From NCBI RefSeq assembly GCF_001640805.2, contig NC_066850.1, positions 2,209,059-2,273,058 of the forward strand: a stretch of DNA of 64,000 nucleotides, written 5' to 3'. Below are positions 56,901 through 64,000 of this stretch, piece after piece. Every line of letters starts with the position of its first letter. The stretch's first letter is position 1. The notes below the pieces were generated by a model. The model made no database searches. It was not told the origin of the DNA and saw nothing but the letters and a program-made list of their open reading frames with translations. The position numbers were made by a program, and so were the translations under genes. The stretch is from Lates calcarifer. Its lineage: Eukaryota; Chordata; Actinopteri; Centropomidae.

Positions 56901-59239
56901 AAAAATAATGCCTATTTCATCCTTAGTGGCCAAAAGATTTCTAAACATCACCAAAACCTAAAATGTTTTCCCCTAGCCCTCAGCAGTCTTTGCTTTCATA
57001 CAGCATTTGTTGCAGAACAGTGTGTCACTTTATCATCTCATGTAAAAGTGAAACCCTGCTCAGACTTGCTATAGCCTGCATGCCAAGATCAGATAACGGG
57101 AGTGTAGTCTGTTAAAAAGCAAGAGTTGTTACCTCTTGTCCACTGTGCTGTCTATGAACCCCTTCAACTTGTACTGGAAATCCTCCTGGGCTGTGTCCTC
57201 ACTGGCCTCTCCACCTAAACACACAGCAAGATGTGGTAAATGAACACTTGTCCGATGTCCTCAAGAGTAAAAATATACAGTAAGTTACTTGACACAAAAC
57301 AAATGAATTACACTTTTCACAGTGGAAGTTGCTCAGATTTTTAGCAACAATAAGAAACTTTACAGCAAAATTCAAACCAAGAGATAAGCTGGACATCTGG
57401 TACATTCCTGTTTTATGATCATTCTTGTTGCACACAAATGCACACCCACTGACAGCAATGCCAATGTATGCTCAAGTTCAAGCAAAGACTGTATCTTGTG
57501 TGATACAAATACATGCATACCCAGGTATGCAAACCTACCTTCATCTGCTACACTGGTGGCATCACTGAAGCTGCTGCAATGACTGAGGGTCTCAATCGAG
57601 GCGTCCTCATCGCTGAAAGGCTGCACATTTCCATGCTGCCCCCCTGAAAAAAAGGAAACATAATTCAGCCTAATCAAATTAAATGCATTAGAAAAGCACT
57701 GCAGATTTGTGTGAGTCTCATTATATAACGCAACCTCCAGACAGGTACTGTAGCAAATACTGCTGTTATCTAATCTGTGTCCTTTGCACACCTTATCCTG
57801 CTGTTCTTTCTTTATCTCATGAAAATGCACCAGGTCAGGGGCAAGCCACACTTCTGTTGGCTTTGTAAACACAACGCAGTGTTCAGGTTGGAGGGACCTG
57901 GGTCTTAATAAGCTAAGTGACGTAACATGACAGAATAAACAAATACAGTTTTGGTACAATCCAGAAACACTAGCAGCCACGTGTCATGGTGGGAAAGGAG
58001 AAAGCAAGTTTTCTTTCCTTCCAATGTCCACGCCAGATAGTGCAAGTGGTTATCAGTCCAAGAGGAAAAGTCTTCCATGAAAAACAGTTGGAATATTGTT
58101 AAAGTGTGGGGGAGTTGTGAAAATGTGCAGCTGAGGCGGTGTGAAAAGCTTGAGTCTAATCATTTATCAAATATAAACATGTTTAATTTTGTTAGTTGTG
58201 AGAAACGTTCAACAAAAGAAAGAAAGCAGTGTGTGTAGGGAACTGTACACTGTCACTACCAGGCTCAGACTGAACAGGCGTCTCTGCCTTGACCTGAATT
58301 CACCCCAGGAAGACATGTTTGTAAGCTTATCACTGTTTTAACGAGATTTAAAGTAGTCACACCCAGGAACGGGTGTACTTGAATAGTTCAAGCCATAATG
58401 AATACCAAAGAAAATACAAGCTGATCCACCTCATAGTAGCCATTTGTGTGTGTATGTGTTGACGTGGACTCTCTCCCCTCAACAACAGCTGATTTCTGAG
58501 AACCGGGCGCCGCCTTTTTTTCCACCCCGCTCTCTTAAGTCCAAAATGTCCGCCATCTGTCGCGAAACAATAATAACAAATATACTAAACGCTTATCTGC
58601 CTCACATGCTAGTATAAAGTCAGTCAACGTCAAACGGAACAAATACCAATAGCCAGAAATTCGGCTAAAGTTTAATTGAGGTCAATCTGCAGACAAGACG
58701 ATCTCTCATTGCAGACTTTGAGCTACCGTTTGGTCTTTGTTATGTAAATCTACAAAAAGTTACATGTTCGTATACAGAGGCAATAATAATGGTAAAAACA
58801 GGCATTTGTTTATTTATTTAAATTACATTTACTCATCAACCAAAGCAGTGTTTTTGCTAGTAGCGAGGTGGCATTAAGCTAGCTGACGTTAGCTTGTAAA
58901 GTCTGACAATTATTAAAAGGTTCATATAAAAGTATAAAATACTTTATAATCATTAAGAGTGTGCCAACAAATACAGAGCAAAACAACACAGTTGTATGAC
59001 CGCATGTTTTGTCAGCGATGCTTTGTGACCATTGCTAGTTAGCTTTGTGTTTTGACGTAGGCCAGCCACCCAACGTTTTGTAGTCCTTACCGTAAACACA
59101 TTCAACTCCAGTCAATGGACTGACAACACGTAAAGAACTACAACTACCGTCAGCATAGAGTAGTCGAATAAGCTAGGCCAAAGAAATGCGGCCAATCGGC
59201 ACACTTACCCCTGCCATTCTTCTTCTTGGTCCTTGGCAT
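53889..59239 (-). CDS. ifrd1: Interferon-related developmental regulator 1 (whole spliced coding region)
   Basis: Twelve exons joined on the - strand: 59239-59209, 57643-57539, 57214-57133, 56440-56316, 56149-55992, 55827-55777, 55456-55278, 55152-55044, 54757-54623, 54526-54398, 54182-54087 and 53975-53889. The sum is 1287 bases, so 428 residues (human 451; the fish lacks the Gly/Ala-rich N-terminal insert). Residues about 40-370 form the IFRD helical-repeat (HEAT/ARM-like) region. Conserved words include QPFSDEDASIET, SERRMTITDSIERCLKKG, EDVNMRIAAGE, NKHRAKTDKRKQRSVFRDVL and NEFIRDVFELGPP. The IFRD_C tail is basic (FKARTKARSKFRDKR). In mammals IFRD1 (TIS7, PC4) is an inducible co-regulator working with SIN3/HDAC in muscle and neural differentiation. 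Its paralogue IFRD2 binds inactive ribosomes, so a ribosomal role is plausible here too. Confidence 0.97.
54087..54182 (-). CDS. ifrd1: ifrd1 coding exon 11 (residues 369-400)
   Basis: Encodes ANEFIRDVFELGPPILVD and MKAMKISRFER, start of the IFRD_C region. The acceptor (TTAAACAAG) is weak but frame and homology fix it. Donor GTAAGA. Confidence 0.93.
54398..54526 (-). CDS. ifrd1: ifrd1 coding exon 10 (residues 326-368)
   Basis: Encodes SETIRFGTERMTIDSWVRK and AFREFVGSGMNYHLQ, matching human ETIKFGPERMYIDCW and FKEVLGSGMQYHLQ. Donor GTATTT. Confidence 0.95.
54623..54757 (-). CDS. ifrd1: ifrd1 coding exon 9 (residues 281-325)
   Basis: Encodes WEELCDKLNALATD and the basic NKHRAKTDKRKQRSVFRDVL motif, the best conserved part of the protein. 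Phase 0 at both ends; donor GTGAGC. Confidence 0.95.
55044..55152 (-). CDS. ifrd1: ifrd1 coding exon 8 (residues 244-280)
   Basis: Encodes YLPKLPKLLESEDVNMRIAA and ETIALLFELARDMDA; the DVNMRIAAGE core is almost invariant in the family. Donor GTAAGT. Confidence 0.95.
55278..55456 (-). CDS. ifrd1: ifrd1 coding exon 7 (residues 185-243 plus two bases)
   Basis: Encodes ATMECFENLFTRSY and YTNALLSWALLLTICTASQL, matching human LECLENIFTKSY and LAWTLLLTICP. The middle loop is diverged from human. Donor GTAAGA. Confidence 0.93.
55777..55827 (-). CDS. ifrd1: ifrd1 coding exon 6 (residues 168-184), small exon
   Basis: A 51-base exon encoding VATSLGLCTLVAEDDIL, aligned with human CATCFGVCCFIATDDIT. Acceptor CTCTAATAG, donor GTAAGT. 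Both boundaries are phase 0, so skipping it would keep the frame. Confidence 0.9.
55992..56149 (-). CDS. ifrd1: ifrd1 coding exon 5 (residues 115-167)
   Basis: Encodes EEQRAAASLACLLCIQLGSG, SEEVLKTLKPIFKN and DGSANIQARQA, aligned with human IFRD1 throughout. Donor GTGAGT. Confidence 0.94.
56316..56440 (-). CDS. ifrd1: ifrd1 coding exon 4 (residues 73-114 plus one base)
   Basis: Encodes AKTRQGALDGLKTAMATRIL then ERRMTITDSIERCLKKG, two amphipathic helices of the IFRD domain, very close to human. Donor GTACAT is a weaker consensus. Confidence 0.94.
57133..57214 (-). CDS. ifrd1: ifrd1 coding exon 3 (residues 46-72 plus two bases)
   Basis: Encodes EDTAQEDFQYKLKGFIDSTV, matching the human EDLEYKLKGLIDLTLDKS segment. 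Starts the helical-repeat domain. Donor is GTAACA; phase 2 joins Ser73. Confidence 0.92.
57539..57643 (-). CDS. ifrd1: ifrd1 coding exon 2 (residues 11-45 plus one base)
   Basis: Encodes GGQHGNVQPFSDEDASIETL and a Ser/Asp-rich stretch, an acidic, probably disordered N-terminal segment that is nearly identical to human IFRD1 in QPFSDEDASIET. Donor GTAGGT. Confidence 0.94.
57644..59208 (-). other. ifrd1: ifrd1 intron 1, containing a second CpG-rich promoter-like patch
   Basis: The longest ifrd1 intron. The patch at about 58440-58570 is CpG-rich and holds a YY1-type ATGGCGG word (- strand). The rest is AT-rich. The acceptor is CTTTTTTTCAG. Confidence 0.8.
58440..58570 (-). promoter_or_regulatory. 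CpG-rich, YY1-type promoter candidate inside ifrd1 intron 1
   Basis: On the - strand the sequence reads CGCGACAGATGGCGGACATT; CAGATGGCGGAC is a YY1-type element often found at transcription starts. Its ATG (58556) opens a 25-codon frame (MADILDLRERGGKKG...) that stops at 58479-58481. GGCGGCGCCCGG follows. It could be an alternative ifrd1 promoter. No clean splice donor into exon 2 was identified. Confidence 0.35.
59209..59239 (-). CDS. ifrd1: ifrd1 coding exon 1 (residues 1-10 plus one base)
   Basis: Encodes the short basic start MPRTKKKNGR, with A at -3 of the ATG. The donor is GTAAGT. The first base of Gly11 is contributed here. Too short for ORF callers. Confidence 0.88.
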
Positions 59240-59275
59240 TTTCGTTCAGAAAAATGTATATTTTTTTACCTAAAA

Positions 59276-59398
59276 TCAGCCAATACACGACCAGCTTTTA
59301 TTGTATTGTCTCGTAAAATGAAAATATTCCCGTGGCACAGTGGATAAAAAGGAATTGAAAGCGATCTTGGAGATAAACTGTTGGCCGAGACGATACAT
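59276..59398 (-). promoter_or_regulatory. ifrd1: ifrd1 upstream ORF 2 (40 codons)
   Basis: ATG at 59398 with A at -3 (AAAATGT) opens 40 codons, starting MYRLGQQF, to TGA at 59278-59276, 36 bases before the main ATG. It overlaps uORF 1 in another frame. Human IFRD1 mRNA is reported to be controlled by an upstream ORF during stress, so such a leader fits the family. Confidence 0.5.
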
Positions 59399-59408
59399 TT
59401 TCCCTCAT
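59298..59408 (-). promoter_or_regulatory. ifrd1: ifrd1 upstream ORF 1 (36 codons)
   Basis: ATG at 59408 in poor context (T at -3) opens 36 codons, starting MRENVSS, to TAA at 59300-59298. If transcription starts about 30 bases after the TATA box, this ATG would lie very near the cap and may often be skipped. Confidence 0.4.
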
Positions 59409-59443
59409 AAACCAGGGCTGCGTAAGCAGAGACAGGCGCTGGG

Positions 59444-59451
59444 TATTTATA
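59444..59451 (-). promoter_or_regulatory. ifrd1: ifrd1 TATA box
   Basis: TATAAATA on the - strand (CCGGTATAAATACCC), about 205 bases upstream of the ATG in genomic distance, predicting a start near 59415-59420. A TATA promoter suits an immediate-early, inducible gene such as TIS7/IFRD1. An inverted CCAAT word (GGATTGGTC) lies about 40 bases further upstream. Confidence 0.5.
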
Positions 59452-59532
59452 CCGGCAGACATGTCACGAGGAGGTTTCCCGGCATCGCTGACCAATCCAG
59501 GAAAAGGAACAAGTGTCGCGTGTGTTCGCGCG

Positions 59533-59540
59533 TGATGCAA
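59533..59540. promoter_or_regulatory. ifrd1: CEBP-ATF response element candidate in the ifrd1 promoter
   Basis: TGATGCAA on the + strand (TTGCATCA on the - strand) equals the core of the ATF4/CEBP composite element of amino-acid and ER-stress genes. It lies about 85 bases upstream of the TATA box within a CpG-rich stretch (59500-59570). Confidence 0.45.
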
Positions 59541-59559
59541 CGAACAGAGACGTGGTCAG

Positions 59560-62500
59560 TATGCGTCTTTCCTTATTTTGGTCTGATGTGTATCAGTCCG
59601 TGGTCACTGACACCACATTATTACTATTACTGGTACCTTTTATACTACAGATGTCTCAAAAAGGAAATATCCTGTCTCAGCTCCGACAGAAGCAACATAA
59701 AAACAAAGTATATCAAACAGGTTTTTTGGAAATTGGGGAAAAAAACACCACTTCATATAATTTATATACCTTTAAGTCGTAGTTCTAGGAGTGTTGCGGA
59801 TGTGATGGTGTCCCACTGCTAAGCTGTGATTATAATTATTGCCTTCTGTGATGCAGTTGACACTGTGATTACAGGGCTCTGTGATGCAGTTTATGTAGGC
59901 ATTTTAAAAGACAGCCCTCTGATGCAGGTATGCTGTTATTTGGCAGTGGCAAAATGGAATAGATACAATAATTACAGTCCTCTGAGATTTATTTACCACA
60001 CAGAATATGTTTACTAATGCTTCCATCTTGTAAACAGTAATCTCACTGGAGTGGACAAAATAACAGAAACAGTTTAGTGACTATGAACTTCAATCTCAGT
60101 TTTAGTCCTTTCTGATTAAACTTTTTTTTGTGCAAATATGCTGTTTTAAATGTCATTCAGTCTTGGCCAAGGTTTCTTTGTGGCTGCTGTTCTTATGTGC
60201 CTTTGCAGGTTTCTTGTTTTTGGTGTATGTTGTCCTTATTTCTTGATACGCAATGCAAACAACAAGTATATACAACGAGGCAGTTACACAAATGAGGTAC
60301 ATTAAAAATTTGCAGTATACAAGAATGGACTCATTATTCAGTGTAATCCAGTAAAATGTAAAAAAAAAAATACTTAACTGCTCTTCCTCAATTATCATTG
60401 TGCTAAAAGCAATGATGTTTTCACTCAGTGTTTCCCCCTAGCAGCGAGCAATTAACAGGAGTTGCCTGTAACTGCTAGAAAGTAAATGTCCTCCCCTTAT
60501 AGATTTTCTTCTTTTGGTGGTGTATGAATAAAAGCAAATGCAACCAGTAATATTTTTTCACCATGCAGCAATGTGAAACTAAATAATTTCACTTTCTTCT
60601 TTTTCTAAAAAAGTTTTTTTCTGAGTCTAGTGCAGCTTCAGTCTTGTTTTATTTATAGAGGTACAAGGAGTATGGATTTCTCCCATACTAACAATGTGAG
60701 AGAGAATCAATTCCAGCTAGTTTCACACATCTTCAGCCGTTAGTGGCAATTGCTGTAAACAGCAGATCTCAGGAAACTAATGCACTGTATCAACTGTCTG
60801 CTCCCAACAACAACAGTGTTAGAGTTTAAAGAGAATGATAATGCTGGTCAATTGGATTCCCATAGTCTGGAACTGACATGTTCATTTTGCTAAATCAGAA
60901 TCATCACTGGGCCCCAGAGTAGTTTCACCGACTTGCAGAGTCAGTTTTTCGAAGTACTCTGTTTTGTAGAAGACACAGTACACACCAGATTAGATTTACA
61001 TTATTGTTTATCTCACACCTTCGCCTGCAAAAATCAACCTGAGCGTAGTGTTTATTTTGTTATGCATACAGGTTCCTCACACACATATCTACAGAGAGTT
61101 TGAAGGTCAAATACAGGACTGCACCTGATAACCACAGCCTCTACTAAATATTCCTGCTGCCTAATAACCTAATAAATATTTCTCAAATCTCTGGTTCGAC
61201 CGAGAGCTCAGAATCAATCATTCCAGTTAATTATCTTTTCTGGCTTTTATCATTTAAGTCTCGCTGGCTTTTGCTTGACAAAAATAGTTTCTTTCTTTCT
61301 TGCACAAGTGGAAAAAAAAATCTCACAGATGCAGCCTCCTTGTTGCCATTCCCACGGTCCAACTGTCAACAGCGCTCCTGCCAGCTCAGACCTGACAAAC
61401 ATCAGAACGCAGGCTCGCAGAATCCAAAGCTGACTTTCATTTTTCATGCGCCTCGTGATCGACCATTGGGAGATTTCCAGAGCTGCTTCCCAAACACACA
61501 CACAGACACCTACACGCCAATCATGATCTTCAGTTTTCGCCTTTTTAAATCTAGTTCATTAATGAAACTGCTTTTTATCGTGTCAGTTTAGATTGTATTT
61601 TTCGTTTGTGTCTTGATCCACAAGTACTATTGAGATGTGGGTGGGCTTGAAAACACATTTACTCGATTTTAAGAATCTTAACCAAACAGTTCTTAAGGTT
61701 TTTCCTCAATGTTCTGCAGCCTGTCTGTCACAAAAATCCTTCATTGTGGGGTTCGACACACCAAGACAGAAACATTTAGTGTGAGTGTCATGAAACAGTG
61801 GAGTCCAAAGTTTCAAAAACGTCAGGACCAAAGAGCTCAGTAATTGTCAAGATGAAAGGATTTTCACCTCCTCCAAACAGTATGGAAGATGATCCTCCTT
61901 TGCAGAGCCAAATGCATAAGCTATATAACAGTGGTGTTTTGTGTTTCGCAGTGTGGTGTGCCTTGAATATTTAAGGTGACAAACACTTTTTACCCTGGAG
62001 GTGACCCATCATAAGGCTGCACTCATTTTCAGAAGAGGCTGTGTGTAGCCCTCAGGGGCACAGTGCGTGGACAGAGCTGCTGTTCTGTTTGCAGCATCAC
62101 ACTTGAATAATTTATTATGTGCTAAGCTGCCTTGTGTTAAGTGGACAAATATGTTTATTTCTTTATGGCAAGTAGAAATGCCTCCAAATCCCTTTAAACC
62201 CAGCTGTGAGCTGTTGAGTTTGGGCATTATAGCAAGAGCAGGGCGTGTGCCTTGTGTAAAAATTGTGAGTGAGGGCAGTGCACATCATGCTGAGGTATGT
62301 AAAATGGCATTGTTTTATTAAATTTGACCAAAAAAGCTATCGTGTGCAGTCATCTGTCTTGTTTAACGTTGCTTGATCCAGACAGACACACTTAAAGTTA
62401 AAGTTGCTTGTGATATCAAATCAATTTACCTGATGAGGAGTCAACCATCTTTGGCACTAGGGGGAGCCATTCTGTATGAAATTCAAAGGCCATACCAGTC

Positions 62501-63385
62501 TCACTGCAATATAGCAAGTGAAATTCCCAGAGATGTTTTTCTGATGCATAATTGATGGAGTCAGTGAACTGTGCTCACTGCTGAGCTGCGTCTTGCTTTA
62601 AACGTTTAACAGGCTGGAGCGTGCAATGAGAATATCACGTAACAAAACCAGTTAGGACGAGTGTAAAAGTATCATTTCAGAATATGAACTGAGTAATGAA
62701 AAAAGCAGAATGTTATTTTGAAGGTGCTTGGCTCTGGTTGAGGCAAGTGGAAGCAGTGTGCAGTGGAAAGAGAGAGAGAAATCACCTGCCAGCAAACCAG
62801 TGTAGGAGTAAGGGAAACAACAGGGCGGCCCAGTCTAACCTCACTCAGCATGCCTGACACGTTGCATCAATGGGCACAAGCCCTGACCAACCTAATGCCA
62901 CAGGAATACAGATCATTACCAAAATAACAGATAGCAGGGAGAGAGAGGGAGAGAGAGCTGACAGCAGTTAATAAAAAATGTCTGAATATTAATTTCATGT
63001 GCAATGCTACTGTTTTTAAATAATTCATAAATGATGTGGCCTGGAGCAATGTGGTGAGGCTGCTTCATGGGTTAAGCCTGCTGGGGAGGTAGTGGGGTTA
63101 GGAAATGATCTCAGGTCTATAGGTTGATTGAAATGCAATGTCAAAAAGCTTAGCAGAGGTGATCTGTCAAAGAGCCTGAACAGTTCACTTTGAAATGTAG
63201 CCGTGTGCATTCTCTTCCTTTACTGGTTATTTGTTGCAGACAGGACTCCACAGACCGCAAGATGAAATTATTCTACTTCTTGAACATCTGATAGAAAGCA
63301 CTTGAAAGCACCAAACAAGGTATCACCTGCCGTCTGTATTTCTGCAGATTTTCTCGCACATATTCTGCACATTATATGCAAGTTT
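59560..63385. other. Intergenic DNA upstream of ifrd1, no supported gene
   Basis: No exon of the human-side neighbour ZNF277 was found. Contents seen: AT-rich DNA, a possible CTCF core at 62453-62468 (GGCACTAGGGGGAGCC), and short purine-rich words near 62940. Open frames are short and without domain signatures. Confidence 0.6.
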
Positions 63386-63815
63386 AAAGGAATAGTTTCA
63401 CAAATACACTTATTTGCTTTCTTAAATAGGGAAACTGACATCACTCTCATGTCTGTATGATAAATATGAGGCTAAAGCCAGAAGATAGATCACACAGCTT
63501 TGCATAGAGACTGGAAACGGGGAAAGCTAGCTTAGCTCTGTCCAAAGGTAAGAAGTCACACATTGTATCTTCTGTGTTTAATCCATACCAAAGCTACAGT
63601 GTAGAATCACTGAGTATAACATGTTAATCTTTGAGCTTTAGAAGAGCCGGTGTGTGGATTTTGTTAGCTTCAGACAGCGCCGGGCTAGCTTTGTTCTCCT
63701 CTTTCCAGTCTTCATGCTAAGCTAAGCTAACAGGCTGCTGGCTGTAGCAGAAAGTGATATCCATCATCTCATCTAAGCCTTGGCAAGAAAGTGAATAAGT
63801 GTCAAAGAATGTCCT
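63386..63815 (+). repeat. MITE-like element, copy 6 (near full length)
   Basis: Runs from AAAGGAATAGTTTCACAAAT with CTTATTTGCTTTCTTA, CTCATGTCTGTATGATAAAT, GAGGCTAAAGCCAG, GACTGGAAACGGGG, GAGCTTTAGAAGAGCCGGTG and ATGCTAAGCTAAGCTAACAG to the inverted terminus GGCAAGAAAGTGAATAAGTG. At about 430 bases it is the best template for the family in this window. No transposase is encoded. Confidence 0.75.
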
Positions 63816-64000
63816 GTTTCTTTGTTATATTCTAGTTTGTGCTGCCACAGTAGTTCTGTTTCCATACAGAGATCATCACATATTTAACTTAACTGTATCT
63901 TTGCATAAATAACACTCTAAATAACCATAACGTGATGTGACCTGTGTAAAAAAAAATCTCTGTATTATTTGGCAGTGACTCCACTGCTTGAACACCACCT

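Noticed and set aside
57372..57980. 202-codon open frame on the - strand
   Set aside because: It reads through ifrd1 exon 2 and continues into introns 1 and 2. Only the part GGQHGNV...ADEG is exon, bounded by clear AG and GT signals.
59101..59165. ZNF143/Staf site (AACTACAACTACC...CAGCAT) in ifrd1 intron 1
   Set aside because: The match to the consensus is broken by extra bases and there is no supporting start site.

Overview
The window is vertebrate nuclear DNA, almost certainly from a teleost fish and probably a percomorph. The evidence is two intron-split genes with clear human counterparts, compact GT-AG introns, heavy CA/GT microsatellite load, and several interspersed repeats that I recognise from memory as common in spiny-rayed fish genomes (for example the family carrying GTTAGCTTAGCTTAGCATA). 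There is no bacterial-type gene density, no operon, no CRISPR array and no rRNA. About 95% of the window is non-coding.

Layout. 1-10.2 kb: intergenic, no gene found; microsatellites, two old repeats and one RFX-type X-box. 10.2-20.2 kb: tmem168 on the + strand, with a promoter-like first region, a probable untranslated first exon, five coding exons (11045-18944, 693 aa deduced) and a 3' UTR. 20.2-53.3 kb: a gene desert of about 33 kb with no convincing protein gene. It holds at least five copies of one MITE-like family, an inverted pair of another repeat whose ends look like CTCF cores, two LTR-like remnants, SINE/LINE tails, microsatellites and one CpG-rich promoter-like or transposon-derived island at 23.3-23.7 kb. 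53.3-59.5 kb: ifrd1 on the - strand, twelve coding exons (59239 down to 53889, 428 aa deduced), with a TATA-containing promoter, an ATF4/CEBP-type element and two overlapping upstream ORFs. 59.5-64 kb: intergenic, with one nearly complete MITE copy near the right end.

The two genes are convergent (tmem168 -> <- ifrd1). As I recall it, the human chromosome 7q31 order is IFRD1 - LSMEM1 - TMEM168 - BMT2, so the synteny fits; no lsmem1 could be recognised in the gap and no bmt2 or znf277 exon lies at the window edges. The genes are not known to act together: tmem168 encodes a multipass membrane protein (nuclear-membrane in human), ifrd1 a stress-inducible HEAT/ARM-type regulator of transcription and probably of ribosomes.

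The most interesting signals are (1) a caspase/metacaspase-like motif pattern in the C-terminal half of TMEM168 with the His kept and the Cys position changed to Glu, (2) the stress-control architecture of the ifrd1 promoter and leader, and (3) the convergent repeat-borne CTCF-like pair in the desert. Exon boundaries were derived by hand from splice consensus, reading frame and remembered human protein sequence; no alignment or search was run.
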